Assembly (NCBI GenBank): GCA_902765485.1 | Contig: CACWZZ010000004.1 | Coordinates: forward strand, 32,461 to 96,460 | DNA length: 64,000 bases | Direction of reading: 5' to 3' | Source: an uncultured Bacteroidales bacterium | GTDB lineage: Bacteria; Bacteroidota; Bacteroidia; Bacteroidales; Paludibacteraceae | Shown: positions 14,112 to 24,285 of the stretch, one piece after another | Layout of the letters: every line of letters begins with the position of its first letter | Position numbering within the stretch: position 1 is the first letter of the stretch | Notes under the pieces: generated by a model | What the model was told of the DNA's origin: nothing | The model's input: only the letters and a program-made list of their open reading frames with translations | Databases searched by the model: none | Program-made: the position numbers and the translations under genes

Positions 14112-16979
14112 ATGATAGTGCTGCTGATGGCTATTATTTGGATGGCATCGCAAGCGGCGGAACCGACAGACAGTCTGGCGGTAGATAGTATTCAGCCGTC
14201 AGCTGTCAGCCGTCAGCCGTCAGACAGTATTCAGCCGTCAGCTGTCAGCCGTCAGCCGGCAGATAGTATTCAGCCGTCAGCTGTCAGCCATCAGCCGGCA
14301 GATAGTATTCAGCCCAAGAAAGAGAGCGAACTCAAAGCGCCGGTGCACTACCAATCGAAGGACTCGATGATTATGATGGGCAACGGAACGGCTTATCTGC
14401 ACGGACAGGGTGAGTTGAAATACGAATCGATGGAACTGACGTCCGATTTCATCCGCATGAACATCGACTCCAGCCTTATTTACGCGCACGGCGTGTATGA
14501 TACGCTTTACGAAGAATGGCGCGGCAAGCCGGTTTTCAAAGACGGCAAAGAGAGTTACGAAACGAACGAGATCACCTATAATATCAAGACGCAGAAGGGT
14601 TACATCCGGCATGTGGTGACCCAGCAGGGCGAAGGCTATATTATTGCGGACAAGACCAAGAAAATGAATGGCAACGAGATGATGTTGGGCGGCGGACAAT
14701 ACACCACTTGCGACAATCATGACCATCCGCATTTCTACATGAAGCTGACGAAAGCGAAAGTGAAACCGGGTGAGTACATTGCTGCGGGTCCGTCTTATCT
14801 GGTGGTGGGCGATGTGCCGTTGCCGATCGCGCTACCGTTCGGTTTCTTCCCCTTCACGAACAGCTATTCGAGCGGTCTGATCATGCCGAACTTCGGCGAC
14901 GACTACTCGCGCGGCTTGTATCTGCAAGGTCTGGGATACTATTTCGCGATATGCGACTACCTCGATCTGGAGGTGAAAGGCGATATCTACAGCCGCGGCA
15001 CATGGGCGGTTTCGGCGACGAGCAGATACCTGTGGAGGTACCATTTCTCGGGTAGTTTGAGTATCAATTACCGCAACGATGTGACGAGCGAACAAGGCAT
15101 GCCGGACTATTCGGCGTCAAGGAACTTCAGCGTGCAATGGAACCACAGCCAGGACTCGAAAGCGAATCCGTACAGCACTTTTTCGGCGAGCGTCAATTTC
15201 TCGACGAGCGGTTACGACCGGAGTAACATCAACAGTTATTACAACCCGAATCTCTATTCGACGAACACGAAGAGCAGTACGATCAACTACACCCAGCGTT
15301 TTCCGGACAGCCCGTGGACGCTGAGCATGAGCGCGAGTCTGACGCAACGGACGAGCGACTCGACGATCAGTCTGACCGCTCCGCAGTTCACGGTCAACAT
15401 GAGCAGCCAATACCCCTTCAAACTTTGGCGGCAGGCGACGCTCAAACGCAAAGGCAAGGTGGCAGGCAAAGAGAAATGGTACGAGAAAATCAGCATGAGC
15501 TACTCGATGAACGGAAAAATCCAAGGCAACAGCATCAAAGAGAAAGAGTTTTTCCACTCCAATTTCTTCCGCGACTGGCAGACGGGCATCAACCATTCGC
15601 TGCCGATCAAAGCGAGCTTTATGTTGTTCAAATACTTGTCCGTTTCGCCGCATATCAACCTGCGCGACAGGATGTATTTCACCCGTGTGGACCAACGATG
15701 GGACGACGAGGCGCAAGCGGTGGCAAGGGACACGACCAACGGATTTTTCAATGTGTTTGATTTCGACGTGGGACTCAGCCTGAGCACGAAGTTATACGGA
15801 TTCTACACGCCGCTGAAGAGACTTTTCCCGCACAGCAAAGTGGAGAAATTCCGCCATGTGGTGACCCCCACTCTCTCTATCTCGTACCACCCTGATTTCG
15901 GAACATCGTTCTGGGGTTACCACGGCAGTTACGAAGAGCCGATCTATGCGGGCGTGGACTCGATCACGGGGCGTAAGATACAGAAAGTGGACGACATGGG
16001 CAATCCGATTTTCCAGCACAGGGTGTATTCGGCTTATTCGCAAGGCAACGCTCCGCGAGGAATGGCAGCGACGCTCAATTTCGGCGTGGCAAACAACCTG
16101 GAGGTCAAAGTGGTGAACACCAAAGACACGACGGGCAAACAGCCGTACAAAGTGATCAGTCTGATTGATAATTTCTCGGTCAACGGCGGCTATAACTTCG
16201 CGGCGGACAGTATGAACTGGAGCAATTTCTCGGTGAACCTGCGATTGAAATTCCCGAAGCTAAACAACTACTCGCTCAACCTGAACACTTCGCTGGATCC
16301 GTATATGTACCAGTTGAACGCCGCCGGTAACCCGGTGCGCACCAACAAACAGTACTGGCACAACGGGCGCTTCCCGCACTGGAGCGGTTTCAGTTGGAAC
16401 TTCAGCTACACCTTCAACAACCAGACGCTCAAGAAATGGAAAGCGGCGATAGACAAACGGAGGGGTGAAAGAGAAGTACCAAGTGACCAAGTACCAAGTG
16501 ACCAAGGGGAGACGCTGGAGCCCATTGAGAAAGGCAGCGACGGCATGGACAAAGGTGCCAAACGGGAGAGCAAGAAAGAGTCCGAAGTGGACGACGGCTA
16601 TGTGCGGACCGAGTTCCCATGGAGCCTGTCGATCAACTATTCGCTGGCATATGCCCCCGGAAGCGAGTTCGATTACGAGAAGATGTATTACAAGATGAAA
16701 TGGCGTAACTCATTGAGCCTCAGCGGCAACATCGGACTCGGCAAGGGGTGGAAAGTGAGCGCCAACATGACGTATAATTTCGACTACATGAAGGTGACGA
16801 GTTGTACCTTCAATATCAGCCGAGACCTGCATTGCTGGAACATGACCGCCAGCATCAACCCGATCGGACCATTCAAGAGTTATACGTTCCATATCGGCGT
16901 GAATGCGTCGATCTTGAGCGACCTGAAATATGACAAAAATAGTAATCAATCAACCAATAGTAGAGTAACATGGTGGTAG
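14112..16979 (+). CDS. lptD: LPS-assembly outer membrane protein LptD
   Basis: At about 955 residues, this protein should complete LPS transport at the outer membrane. After a signal peptide (MIVLLMAIIWMASQAA) and a low-complexity tract comes the OstA-like beta-taco domain (~75-230: YLHGQGELKYESMELTSDF…), then a long beta-barrel rich in alternating aromatic strands. Start 14112 is the first ATG after the promoter. Two repeat families have expanded in frame: a 39-nt higher-order repeat giving DSIQPSAVSRQPA three times right after the signal peptide, and PSDQVPSDQ at 16475-16507. Its end overlaps slyD by 10 nt. Confidence 0.9.
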   Translation: MIVLLMAIIWMASQAAEPTDSLAVDSIQPSAVSRQPSDSIQPSAVSRQPADSIQPSAVSHQPADSIQPKKESELKAPVHYQSKDSMIMMGNGTAYLHGQGELKYESMELTSDFIRMNIDSSLIYAHGVYDTLYEEWRGKPVFKDGKESYETNEITYNIKTQKGYIRHVVTQQGEGYIIADKTKKMNGNEMMLGGGQYTTCDNHDHPHFYMKLTKAKVKPGEYIAAGPSYLVVGDVPLPIALPFGFFPFTNSYSSGLIMPNFGDDYSRGLYLQGLGYYFAICDYLDLEVKGDIYSRGTWAVSATSRYLWRYHFSGSLSINYRNDVTSEQGMPDYSASRNFSVQWNHSQDSKANPYSTFSASVNFSTSGYDRSNINSYYNPNLYSTNTKSSTINYTQRFPDSPWTLSMSASLTQRTSDSTISLTAPQFTVNMSSQYPFKLWRQATLKRKGKVAGKEKWYEKISMSYSMNGKIQGNSIKEKEFFHSNFFRDWQTGINHSLPIKASFMLFKYLSVSPHINLRDRMYFTRVDQRWDDEAQAVARDTTNGFFNVFDFDVGLSLSTKLYGFYTPLKRLFPHSKVEKFRHVVTPTLSISYHPDFGTSFWGYHGSYEEPIYAGVDSITGRKIQKVDDMGNPIFQHRVYSAYSQGNAPRGMAATLNFGVANNLEVKVVNTKDTTGKQPYKVISLIDNFSVNGGYNFAADSMNWSNFSVNLRLKFPKLNNYSLNLNTSLDPYMYQLNAAGNPVRTNKQYWHNGRFPHWSGFSWNFSYTFNNQTLKKWKAAIDKRRGEREVPSDQVPSDQGETLEPIEKGSDGMDKGAKRESKKESEVDDGYVRTEFPWSLSINYSLAYAPGSEFDYEKMYYKMKWRNSLSLSGNIGLGKGWKVSANMTYNFDYMKVTSCTFNISRDLHCWNMTASINPIGPFKSYTFHIGVNASILSDLKYDKNSNQSTNSRVTWW
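14185..14313. repeat. 39-nt higher-order repeat built from CAGCCGT heptamers in lptD
   Basis: Three near-identical 39-nt units each encode DSIQPSAVS(R/H)QP(S/A), and each contains several CAGCCGT/CAGCTGT heptamers. The tract lies between the signal peptide and the OstA domain. Confidence 0.92.
16475..16507. repeat. GTACCAAGTGACCAA repeat inside lptD
   Basis: Alternating 7- and 8-nt units, repeated twice, encode VPSDQVPSDQ in an apparent extracellular or periplasmic loop. Confidence 0.85.
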
Positions 16980-17557
16980 AAAAATTAAAAGTAGTGACCG
17001 CGACGTATGAGCTGTATATCAACGGCGAAGGCGGTAAAGAAGAGTTAATGGAAAAAGCGACGGAGGAGACTCCGCTAGTGTGGTGCCACGGAGAAGGAAT
17101 GATGCTGCCGGCTTTCGAAGCCCGGATGGAGGGCAAAGCGGAAGGCGAGAGTTTCGATTTCGTGCTGGAATCCAAAGACGCCTATGGCGAGTATATTCAG
17201 GAAGGTCTGATGGATCTGCCGAAGAATATGTTCTTCAACGGCGACGGCGAGTTTGACTCCGAGCGCGTGTATGTGGGTGCGATCGTGCCGATGAACACCA
17301 CGGACGGACAAGTGGTCAAAGCGCAGGTATGCGAGATCACAGACGACCAAGTGACGATCGACCTGAACCATCCTTATGCCGGAGAGGATCTGCATTTCAA
17401 GGGCAAGATCATTTCTATCCGCGACGTGACGGAAGGTGAGTTGCAAGCCATCCGCCATCCGCGTCATGGTTGCGGAGGTTGCGGCGGCGGATGCCATAAA
17501 GGCAAAGACGGCGATTGCGAAGGATGCGGAGAAGGCGGTTGCGGAGGATGCGAATAA
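16970..17557 (+). CDS. slyD: SlyD-type FKBP peptidyl-prolyl isomerase
   Basis: This 195-residue FKBP has an inserted flap domain, the SlyD architecture of cytosolic chaperone/isomerases that also handle nickel. The FKBP core is at ~1-70 and ~120-150, the insert-in-flap at ~75-120, and the C-terminal ~35 residues are a Gly/Cys/His-rich metal-binding tail (HGCGGCGGGCHKGKDGDCEGC…). It overlaps the end of lptD by 10 nt and precedes der, so it is probably cotranscribed. Confidence 0.92.
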   Translation: MVVEKLKVVTATYELYINGEGGKEELMEKATEETPLVWCHGEGMMLPAFEARMEGKAEGESFDFVLESKDAYGEYIQEGLMDLPKNMFFNGDGEFDSERVYVGAIVPMNTTDGQVVKAQVCEITDDQVTIDLNHPYAGEDLHFKGKIISIRDVTEGELQAIRHPRHGCGGCGGGCHKGKDGDCEGCGEGGCGGCE

Positions 17558-17626
17558 CAAACAGGAATCCCGACGAGGTCTCGACGAGGTCTCGTGATTA
17601 AGAAATATAAAACAACATAATAAACT

Positions 17627-18943
17627 ATGGCAAATATTGTAGCGATAGTGGGTCGTCCCAATGTCGGGAAATCGACCCTGTTTAACCGCTTGACGGGTAC
17701 CCGTCGGGCGATAGTGATGAATACAGCCGGTACGACTCGTGACCGCCAGTACGGCAAAGCCGAATGGTGCGGACGGGAGTTCAGCGTGATCGACACCGGA
17801 GGATGGGTGGTCAACAGCGATGACACCTTCGAGAGCGAGATCAACCGACAAGTGGACCTTGCTATCCGCGAAGCGGACGTAGTGCTGCTGGTGGTCGATG
17901 TGAACGAAGGTGTGACCGAGTTTGACATGGAGGTGGCGCACCTGCTGCGGCAGGCGAAGAAACCGACCATTCTGGCGGTCAACAAAGTGGACACGTTTGA
18001 GAACCAATACGGAGCGGCGGAGTTCTACAAACTCGGTCTCGGTGAACCGTTTATCGTCAGCGCAGAGAACGGTCTGGGAACCGGTGATCTGCTGGACGAA
18101 GTAGTAGGACGTTTCCGCAAGGAAGACGACTCGGACGAGGAGCTCGAAGAGTTACCGCGTTTCGCCATCGTGGGACGACCCAATGCCGGCAAATCGAGTA
18201 TCCTGAATGCCTTCATCGGCGAGGATCGGACGATCGTAACCGATATTCCCGGCACAACGCGCGACTCGATCTACACGCGGTACAACAAGTTCGGCAAGGA
18301 CTTCTACCTCGTGGACACCGCCGGTATTCGCAAGAAAGCGAAAGTGACGGAAGACCAAGAGTATTACTCGGTCGTTCGTTCGATCCGCGCGATAGAAAAC
18401 AGCGACGTGTGTATCCTCATGATCGACGCGACGCGAGGTATCGAGGCACAAGATCTGAATATCTATTCGCTCATTCAAAAAAACAAAAAAGGGCTGGTCG
18501 TTTGTATCAACAAATGGGACTTGGTGGAGAGCAAGACGAACGCAGATATCAAGGCGTACGAGAGTGCCATCCGCGAACGCATTGCGCCGTTTACCGACTT
18601 CCCGATCATCTTCACATCGGCACTCACCAAACAACGGATCTTCAAGGTGATCGAGACGGCGATCCATGTGTATGAAAACAAGAATAAGAAAGTGCCAACT
18701 GCGCAGCTGAACGAGAAATTCCTGCCGCTCATCGAGAACTATCCGCCGCCCGCATGGAAAGGCAAATATATCAAGATCAAATATTGTACCCAGCTGCCGA
18801 ACACCCAAATTCCGACATTCGTGTTCTTCGCGAACCTGCCGCAGTACGTCAAAGAACCGTATCGCCGGTTCCTGGAGAACAAACTGCGCGAATGGTGGGA
18901 CTTTACGGGCACACCGGTGCAGCTGTTTATCAGGGCGAAATAG
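17627..18943 (+). CDS. der: Ribosome biogenesis GTPase Der (EngA)
   Basis: The 438-residue double GTPase acts in 50S assembly. The first G domain has [12 protein letters not shown] and NKVD. The second has [12 protein letters not shown] and NKWD. A C-terminal KH-like domain (~350-438) follows. All motifs and the length match the family and nothing looks damaged. The gene is followed by a heptamer-repeat tract. Confidence 0.97.
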   Translation: MANIVAIVGRPNVGKSTLFNRLTGTRRAIVMNTAGTTRDRQYGKAEWCGREFSVIDTGGWVVNSDDTFESEINRQVDLAIREADVVLLVVDVNEGVTEFDMEVAHLLRQAKKPTILAVNKVDTFENQYGAAEFYKLGLGEPFIVSAENGLGTGDLLDEVVGRFRKEDDSDEELEELPRFAIVGRPNAGKSSILNAFIGEDRTIVTDIPGTTRDSIYTRYNKFGKDFYLVDTAGIRKKAKVTEDQEYYSVVRSIRAIENSDVCILMIDATRGIEAQDLNIYSLIQKNKKGLVVCINKWDLVESKTNADIKAYESAIRERIAPFTDFPIIFTSALTKQRIFKVIETAIHVYENKNKKVPTAQLNEKFLPLIENYPPPAWKGKYIKIKYCTQLPNTQIPTFVFFANLPQYVKEPYRRFLENKLREWWDFTGTPVQLFIRAK

Positions 18944-18945
18944 TC

Positions 18946-19021
18946 GTCAGATATCAGCCGTCAGCCATCAGCCGTCAGATATCAGCCGTCAGCCATCAGC
19001 CGTCAGCCGTCAGAGGTCAGA
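18946..19021. repeat. CAGCCGT/CAGCCAT heptamer tract between der and the FAH-like gene
   Basis: About ten heptamers with ATCAGCC/GTCAGCC variants lie in non-coding DNA, immediately before the next promoter. This is the longest non-coding tract of the family in the window. Confidence 0.9.
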
Positions 19022-19055
19022 TATTAAGAAAAAGTTTAACTTTTTACTTAATTTC

Positions 19056-19086
19056 TTGCATATATAAAAAAAAAGTAGTAATTTTG
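19056..19086 (+). promoter_or_regulatory. Promoter of the FAH-porU operon
   Basis: TTGCAT at 19056 and TAATTTTG at 19079, with a poly-A spacer ending in AGTAG. Confidence 0.87.
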
Positions 19087-19105
19087 CCGCGCATTTTGTG
19101 GTGCT

Positions 19106-19636
19106 ATGAAGATTATAGGTTTTGTATATGACGAAAGAGAGCCCCGGATGGTGCTCAAAGGCGACAGTTGTCTGCTGAACGGTCGCAAGCCATTCTTCAT
19201 GCCCGAAGGTGCGACGGAGATAGGAGCGACCGAATGTGTCATTCTGCGCGTCAGCCGTCTGGGCAAAGAGATTGCCCCGCGGTTCGCAGAGCGGTACTAT
19301 GACGCAGTAGCACCCGGAGTGGATTTCGTTGACCTGAGCGCCTTGCGAGCTGCCCGAGCGTCAGGCAAGCCTTGGACACAAGCCATCGCCTTTGACTACT
19401 CGCTGGCGATAGGAGAGATGGTGGAAAGCCGTCAGTTATCAGCCGTCAGCCATCAAATGTCAGAATATGTTCTTTCGCCGGAAGAGGCGATTGCAGAGGC
19501 GAGCAAGACGATGACGATTCGGCAAGGCGACCTGATTTATATCCAGAAGAAGCAAGCCCCGCGAACGGTACAAAAAGAAGAAGTGATCCGAGTCGAGATA
19601 GACGGCGAAGAAAAACTATACTGTAAGATCAAATGA
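19106..19636 (+). CDS. Fumarylacetoacetate-hydrolase-like protein
   Basis: This 176-residue protein resembles a shortened FAH-family fold (FFMPEGATEIGATECVILRVSRLGKEI…). In Porphyromonas a FAH-family gene precedes porU in the same order, which supports the call. The enzymatic function is unproven and some catalytic-fold segments appear absent at this length. A heptamer insertion gives ESRQLSAVSHQMSEY near residue 112 (19436-19464). Its TGA overlaps the porU ATG. Confidence 0.65.
   Translation: MKIIGFVYDEREPRMVLKGDSCLLNGRKPFFMPEGATEIGATECVILRVSRLGKEIAPRFAERYYDAVAPGVDFVDLSALRAARASGKPWTQAIAFDYSLAIGEMVESRQLSAVSHQMSEYVLSPEEAIAEASKTMTIRQGDLIYIQKKQAPRTVQKEEVIRVEIDGEEKLYCKIK
19436..19464. repeat. 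CAGCCGT heptamers inside the FAH-like gene
   Basis: In-frame units encode SRQLSAVSHQMS. Confidence 0.8.
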
Positions 19637-22600
19637 GAAAACTATTCACCATATTGCTTTTGGCGCTATGTCTGCCTATGATCGCAGGCATCCATACGTA
19701 TGTCAACACCTCTGTGCTGAACGATGGTCATTGGGTGAAGATACGCGTGAGCGAAAGCGGTGTGTGCCGCATGAGTTTCGATGAACTGCGCGGAGCAGGC
19801 ATCGACCCGGAGAAGGTGCAAGTCTTCGGTTACGGCGGTGCGCAGAAAGAGCAGGATTTTACCCAGCCGAACATAGACGATCTGCCGCATGTGCCGATTT
19901 ACAAGGGTGCGAACTATATTCTCTTCTATGCCCAAGGTCCGATCAGCTGGAAGTACAACGCTTCGCTCAACCGTTTCACCCACACCCGGAACACCTATTC
20001 CAACTACGGCTACTATTTCCTGACGGACAGCTATGAGCCGTCATCCGTCAGCCATCAGCCGTCAGCCATCAGCGGGACGCCGACAGACATCACTCGCTAT
20101 CCGTTCTATCAGGTGCATGACAGAGACACGGTTAACCTCATTGACCGCACGGGAGTCTCCGGCGGCGGCAGGACATTCTACGGCGAGCAGTTCAATGCCG
20201 GACAAAAACAGACTTTCAGTTTCACGACTCCCAATGCCGTTGAGGGGCAAAGCTGCAACGTGTATATAGACCTGGCGGCAAATGCGCCGACCACTTCCTC
20301 TTTCATGGCTACCGTCAATAATGTTTCTTCCAAGTCGGTCTCTGTTCCCGCGCTGCGCGACCACTACGATTTCGGCAGAGAGGGAACGATCAGCATGACC
20401 TGTACACAAGCGGCGGACAAACAGCAGATCCAGTTGCAATTCAATAGTGCCAACTCCGCAGCCCTGGGATGGCTCAATTATATTGAGATCACCACCCTCT
20501 CGTCGCTCGTCATGACCGGCGACTACATGCCTGTGCGCACTACGAGCAATTATAAGTCTTCCACGCCTGTGCGTTTCCATTTAGCCAATGCCCCCGATGC
20601 AACCCAAGTATGGGATGTGACGGATCTCGGCGGTATTTATCCGGTGGAAGTGACATACGCCAACGGCGAAGCGATCTGGACCGGTTCACAAGCAGACGGG
20701 GTGCATGAGTATATTGCGTTCAATCCCAATGGTTCGCGTTTCATCTCGGCGCAAGTAATAGGCGAAGTGGCGCACCAGAACCTGCACGGACTGAGCGATA
20801 TTGACTATGTGATTATTTGCCCGGAGGGCTATGAGGCGGTGTCAGAAGACTTAGCCAAGGCTCACGAGGCGAAAGAAGGCATCACTTGGGCGGTAGTAAC
20901 CGACCAACAGGTCTATAATGAGTTCTCCTCCGGCACGCCGGACGCTTCTGCCTATCGATGGCTGATGAAGATGCTGTACGACCGCGCTAACAGCGGCGTC
21001 GGACAAAAACCGCGCTGGCTGCTGCTCATGGGACACGGCTCTTTCGACAACAGAAACATACTGAAAAAGACTTCCGGTACCAAGCTGCTGCTGACCTATC
21101 AGGCGCGCAACTCGCTCAATGAGGTGAACGCCTTTGCCTCCGATGATTATTTCGGATGGCTGGATGACAGCGACGGCATTGACAGTTATGGCAACTGGTC
21201 CGACCGTCTTGCCCGCATGGACATCGGCGTGGGGCGTCTGCCTTTCGAGTCGGTTGCGGAGGCACGCACAACGGTGGACAAACTGATCCGCTATATCCGC
21301 AACGAGCAGACCGGCAAATGGAAGAACCAGTTGGTTTATCTGGCGGATGACGGCGAGAACGGCACTCACACCCGCACATCGGAAGAGAGCGCCGAACGAG
21401 TGCGGATCAAAAATCCCGATTTCGTCGTGCATAAGATATTCCTCGACGCTTATCCGCAAGAGGTGAACGCTTCCGGCGAGAGTTACCCGTTGGCGAAGAA
21501 CCGCGTGCTGAACTTGCTCAAGAGCGGAGCACTCTTCTTCGACTACTCCGGCCACGGCGGCTATAATGCCATTACCAACGAGTCCATCCTCAACCAGAAG
21601 GATATCGAACAGATGTCCAATAAGAACCATGCATTCTGGTTCTTCGCGACCTGCAATTTCGGGCAATGCGACGGCGGTAAACGCTGCGCGTCCGAGACCG
21701 CTTTACTGAATCCCACCGGCGGCGCGATCGGTGTTCTCGCCGCAACACGTACGGTCTATGCAGACCGGAATATCAAACTCAACCGCTCAGTCTGCGATAC
21801 ACTCTTCGGTCACGCCAATATCTTCCGGTATGAGATGACGCTGGGCGAAGCAATCGCTATCGGCAAGAACACTTGCGAAGCCACAGACGAGAACCGCTTG
21901 GCGTATGTTCTGCTGGGCGATCCCGCTATGCGGCTCAACTACCCCACTACTTATCAGGTTCAGACCACCACATCGGTGGACACCCTCAATGCACTCAGCG
22001 TGCAACATATCGAAGGTCAGATCATAGACGAAGACAGCCTTACGGTCACCGATTTCAACGGCAAAGTGGATATCACCATTTACGACAAGATGCAGTCTAT
22101 CCCGACGAGGGACAACGATAATGTGGGCGGCGATCCGGAAGTGGTGGCATATAATGACTATCCCAATACGATCTTCTCCGGCGTGACGGATGTCAAGAAC
22201 GGGTTATTCAACTATACCTTCATGGTGCCCAAAGACATCCGCTATAACTATGGCAACGGACGTATTGTTTATTACGCCCGCACGACCGATTCGCTGGAGA
22301 CGATGGAGGCTGTGGGACATTTCCATGACTTCGTCATCGGAGGAACGGGTTCTATTCTGGCAACAGACACCACGGGACCCGAAATGACGATCTATCTCAA
22401 CACTCCTGTCTTCCGCGATGGTGACAAGACCTACGCTACGCCTCGGTTCTTTGCCGAACTGGAAGACGAGCATGGCATCAACACCGCCGGAGCAGGTATC
22501 GGGCATGACCTCATGCTCATCATCGATAATAATCCCAAGCAGATCTATAGCCTGAATGAGTATTTCACAGCAGCAAATAACAGTTACCAGAAGGGGCAAG

Positions 22601-23007
22601 TCTCCTATCTGATGGAGGCATTGCCGGACGGACAGCATAGTTTGACTTTCCGCGCATGGGATCTGCTGAACAACAGCACGACCAAGAGCCTCAATTTCAT
22701 TGTGGATGCGTCTCTTGATCCGTCGATCTGCTCCGTGACCACCTATCCCAACCCTGTAAACGCAGAGGGTATCGTCAATCTGGTGGTCAACTACGACCAG
22801 CCGGATGAGCTGATCCAAACGGAGCTATACCTATATAATATCAACGGACGGCTGGTTTATTCCCACACCCAAGACAATCCGGATGCAGTATCCATCAACC
22901 TGCCCTCCCTCGGTTTGCAACCGGGCATCTATGTATATCAAATACGTATTAAATCCGCCTCGAGCCGCTATAGCGCAAACTCGGGCAAAATCATCGTAAC
23001 TAAATAA
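19633..23007 (+). CDS. porU: Type IX secretion sortase PorU
   Basis: This 1124-residue C25 (gingipain-fold) protease is the surface sortase that cuts C-terminal signals from type IX cargo and attaches the product to A-LPS. It has a signal peptide (MRKLFTILLLALCLPMIAG). The catalytic dyad is probably His641 (SGHGG) and Cys674 (ATCNFG); another His, 468, lies in MGHGSF. It carries its own type-A sorting domain at the end (TTYPNPVNAEG…GIYVYQI…GKIIVTK). A heptamer insertion at 20036-20074 encodes PSSVSHQPSAIS near residue 140. It is coupled to the FAH-like gene and followed by porV. Confidence 0.95.
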   Translation: MRKLFTILLLALCLPMIAGIHTYVNTSVLNDGHWVKIRVSESGVCRMSFDELRGAGIDPEKVQVFGYGGAQKEQDFTQPNIDDLPHVPIYKGANYILFYAQGPISWKYNASLNRFTHTRNTYSNYGYYFLTDSYEPSSVSHQPSAISGTPTDITRYPFYQVHDRDTVNLIDRTGVSGGGRTFYGEQFNAGQKQTFSFTTPNAVEGQSCNVYIDLAANAPTTSSFMATVNNVSSKSVSVPALRDHYDFGREGTISMTCTQAADKQQIQLQFNSANSAALGWLNYIEITTLSSLVMTGDYMPVRTTSNYKSSTPVRFHLANAPDATQVWDVTDLGGIYPVEVTYANGEAIWTGSQADGVHEYIAFNPNGSRFISAQVIGEVAHQNLHGLSDIDYVIICPEGYEAVSEDLAKAHEAKEGITWAVVTDQQVYNEFSSGTPDASAYRWLMKMLYDRANSGVGQKPRWLLLMGHGSFDNRNILKKTSGTKLLLTYQARNSLNEVNAFASDDYFGWLDDSDGIDSYGNWSDRLARMDIGVGRLPFESVAEARTTVDKLIRYIRNEQTGKWKNQLVYLADDGENGTHTRTSEESAERVRIKNPDFVVHKIFLDAYPQEVNASGESYPLAKNRVLNLLKSGALFFDYSGHGGYNAITNESILNQKDIEQMSNKNHAFWFFATCNFGQCDGGKRCASETALLNPTGGAIGVLAATRTVYADRNIKLNRSVCDTLFGHANIFRYEMTLGEAIAIGKNTCEATDENRLAYVLLGDPAMRLNYPTTYQVQTTTSVDTLNALSVQHIEGQIIDEDSLTVTDFNGKVDITIYDKMQSIPTRDNDNVGGDPEVVAYNDYPNTIFSGVTDVKNGLFNYTFMVPKDIRYNYGNGRIVYYARTTDSLETMEAVGHFHDFVIGGTGSILATDTTGPEMTIYLNTPVFRDGDKTYATPRFFAELEDEHGINTAGAGIGHDLMLIIDNNPKQIYSLNEYFTAANNSYQKGQVSYLMEALPDGQHSLTFRAWDLLNNSTTKSLNFIVDASLDPSICSVTTYPNPVNAEGIVNLVVNYDQPDELIQTELYLYNINGRLVYSHTQDNPDAVSINLPSLGLQPGIYVYQIRIKSASSRYSANSGKIIVTK
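20036..20074. repeat. CAGCCGT/CAGCCAT heptamers inside porU
   Basis: In-frame units encode PSSVSHQPSAIS in the N-terminal domain of the sortase. Confidence 0.88.
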
Positions 23008-23032
23008 TTGATAATAGATAATTGAATTGCCT
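22998..23032. repeat. TTGATAAT-type repeat between porU and porV
   Basis: Short units (AATTGATAATAGATAATTG) directly follow the porU stop codon. Confidence 0.6.
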
Positions 23033-23097
23033 ATGAAGCATATCGCAAAATGATTTGAATGAAGTAAGAAAAAATTATAAAACAACAAATACAAACA

Positions 23098-24279
23098 ATG
23101 AAAAAAATCTTAGTTTCTTTTGCAGCCTTGTGCTGCGTATTAACAATGCGAGCAGAGGCTCCGGCAGCCGATGTTATGAACCCGCTAATCACCTCCATGC
23201 CGTCGCTGTCTATTGCGCCGGACGCGCGTGCAGCCGGTCTCGGTGACATCGGTGTGGCAACTGAAGCAGACTTCAACTCCCAGTACTGGAACCCGGCTAA
23301 GTACGCCTATATGTACTCCAAGGGTGGTATCACCGCCAACTACACGCCGTGGTTGCGTAAACTGGTGGGCGATATTGATCTTGCTTACCTCGCCGGATTC
23401 TATAACTTCGGTGACCTCGGTGGCGGTATCGGTGCTTCGTTCACTTATTTCTCTATGGGTGATGTAACCCTGACGGGCGACGGCGGTTCTACACTGGGTA
23501 CCGTTCGTCCGAACGAATGGGCACTCGACCTCAGCTACTTCCGCAAACTGCATGAGTATGTATCCATGTCTGTAGCCGTTCGTTTCCTCTATTCCGACCT
23601 CAATAATGGTCAGAATGTGTCCATGTCCGGCGGCTCTGAACTTCATCCGGCTTGGACGATGGCAGCAGACATTGCTCTTTACTATCGTCAGCCGATTGAG
23701 TTGCCGATGGGCGAGAGCCATTTCTCCCTCGGTTTTAGTCTGAAGAACCTCGGTGGTAAGATGACGTATGACTCTATTACCTCCAATTTTATCCCGGCTT
23801 CGATGAATATCGGTGTGGGTTATGAGTTGCCACTCAACAAGTACAACTTCCTGACCTTCAACGTAGAGGCAAACAAGATGTTGGTACCGAGCCGCTACTC
23901 TAAGTTCGCAGACCAGTCGGACGGACGTTATAGCCAGCAGGCATACTCCGACCTCACTTCTCCGAAGGGTTGGTTCCAGTCCTTTGCAGACGCTCCGGGC
24001 GGCGCGAGAGAGGAGTTCCAGGAGGTACGCTGGGGCGCAGGTATCGAGTATTCGTACGACAAGAAATTCTTTGCCCGCGTGGGTTACAGTTATGAGAACT
24101 ATTACAAAGGTAACCGTAACTATGTCACCTTCGGTGCCGGATTCCACCTCTCGATCGTATCGCTGGACGTAGCATACTGCGTTGGTCTTGCACCGTCTAA
24201 CCCGCTCGACCAGACCATGCGTTTCACCCTCGGCTTCGACCTCTACGGTATCAAAGACCTGGTGAATAACAAGAAATAA
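23098..24279 (+). CDS. porV: Type IX secretion outer membrane protein PorV (LptO)
   Basis: This 393-residue FadL-like beta-barrel shuttles type IX substrates to the sortase PorU. It has a signal peptide (MKKILVSFAALCCVLTMRAEA) and the characteristic start of the mature protein (SLSIAPDARAAGLGDIGVATEADFNSQYWNPAKYAY). It follows porU, as in Porphyromonas gingivalis, and precedes ispF by 6 nt. The protein appears complete. Confidence 0.95.
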   Translation: MKKILVSFAALCCVLTMRAEAPAADVMNPLITSMPSLSIAPDARAAGLGDIGVATEADFNSQYWNPAKYAYMYSKGGITANYTPWLRKLVGDIDLAYLAGFYNFGDLGGGIGASFTYFSMGDVTLTGDGGSTLGTVRPNEWALDLSYFRKLHEYVSMSVAVRFLYSDLNNGQNVSMSGGSELHPAWTMAADIALYYRQPIELPMGESHFSLGFSLKNLGGKMTYDSITSNFIPASMNIGVGYELPLNKYNFLTFNVEANKMLVPSRYSKFADQSDGRYSQQAYSDLTSPKGWFQSFADAPGGAREEFQEVRWGAGIEYSYDKKFFARVGYSYENYYKGNRNYVTFGAGFHLSIVSLDVAYCVGLAPSNPLDQTMRFTLGFDLYGIKDLVNNKK

Positions 24280-24285
24280 TCCTCC

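Noticed and set aside
14185-14313. Possible CRISPR-like array in lptD
   Set aside because: Units are contiguous, translated in frame and lack unique spacers; no cas genes nearby.
18946-19021. Possible CRISPR array between der and the FAH-like gene
   Set aside because: It is a 7-nt tandem repeat without spacers.
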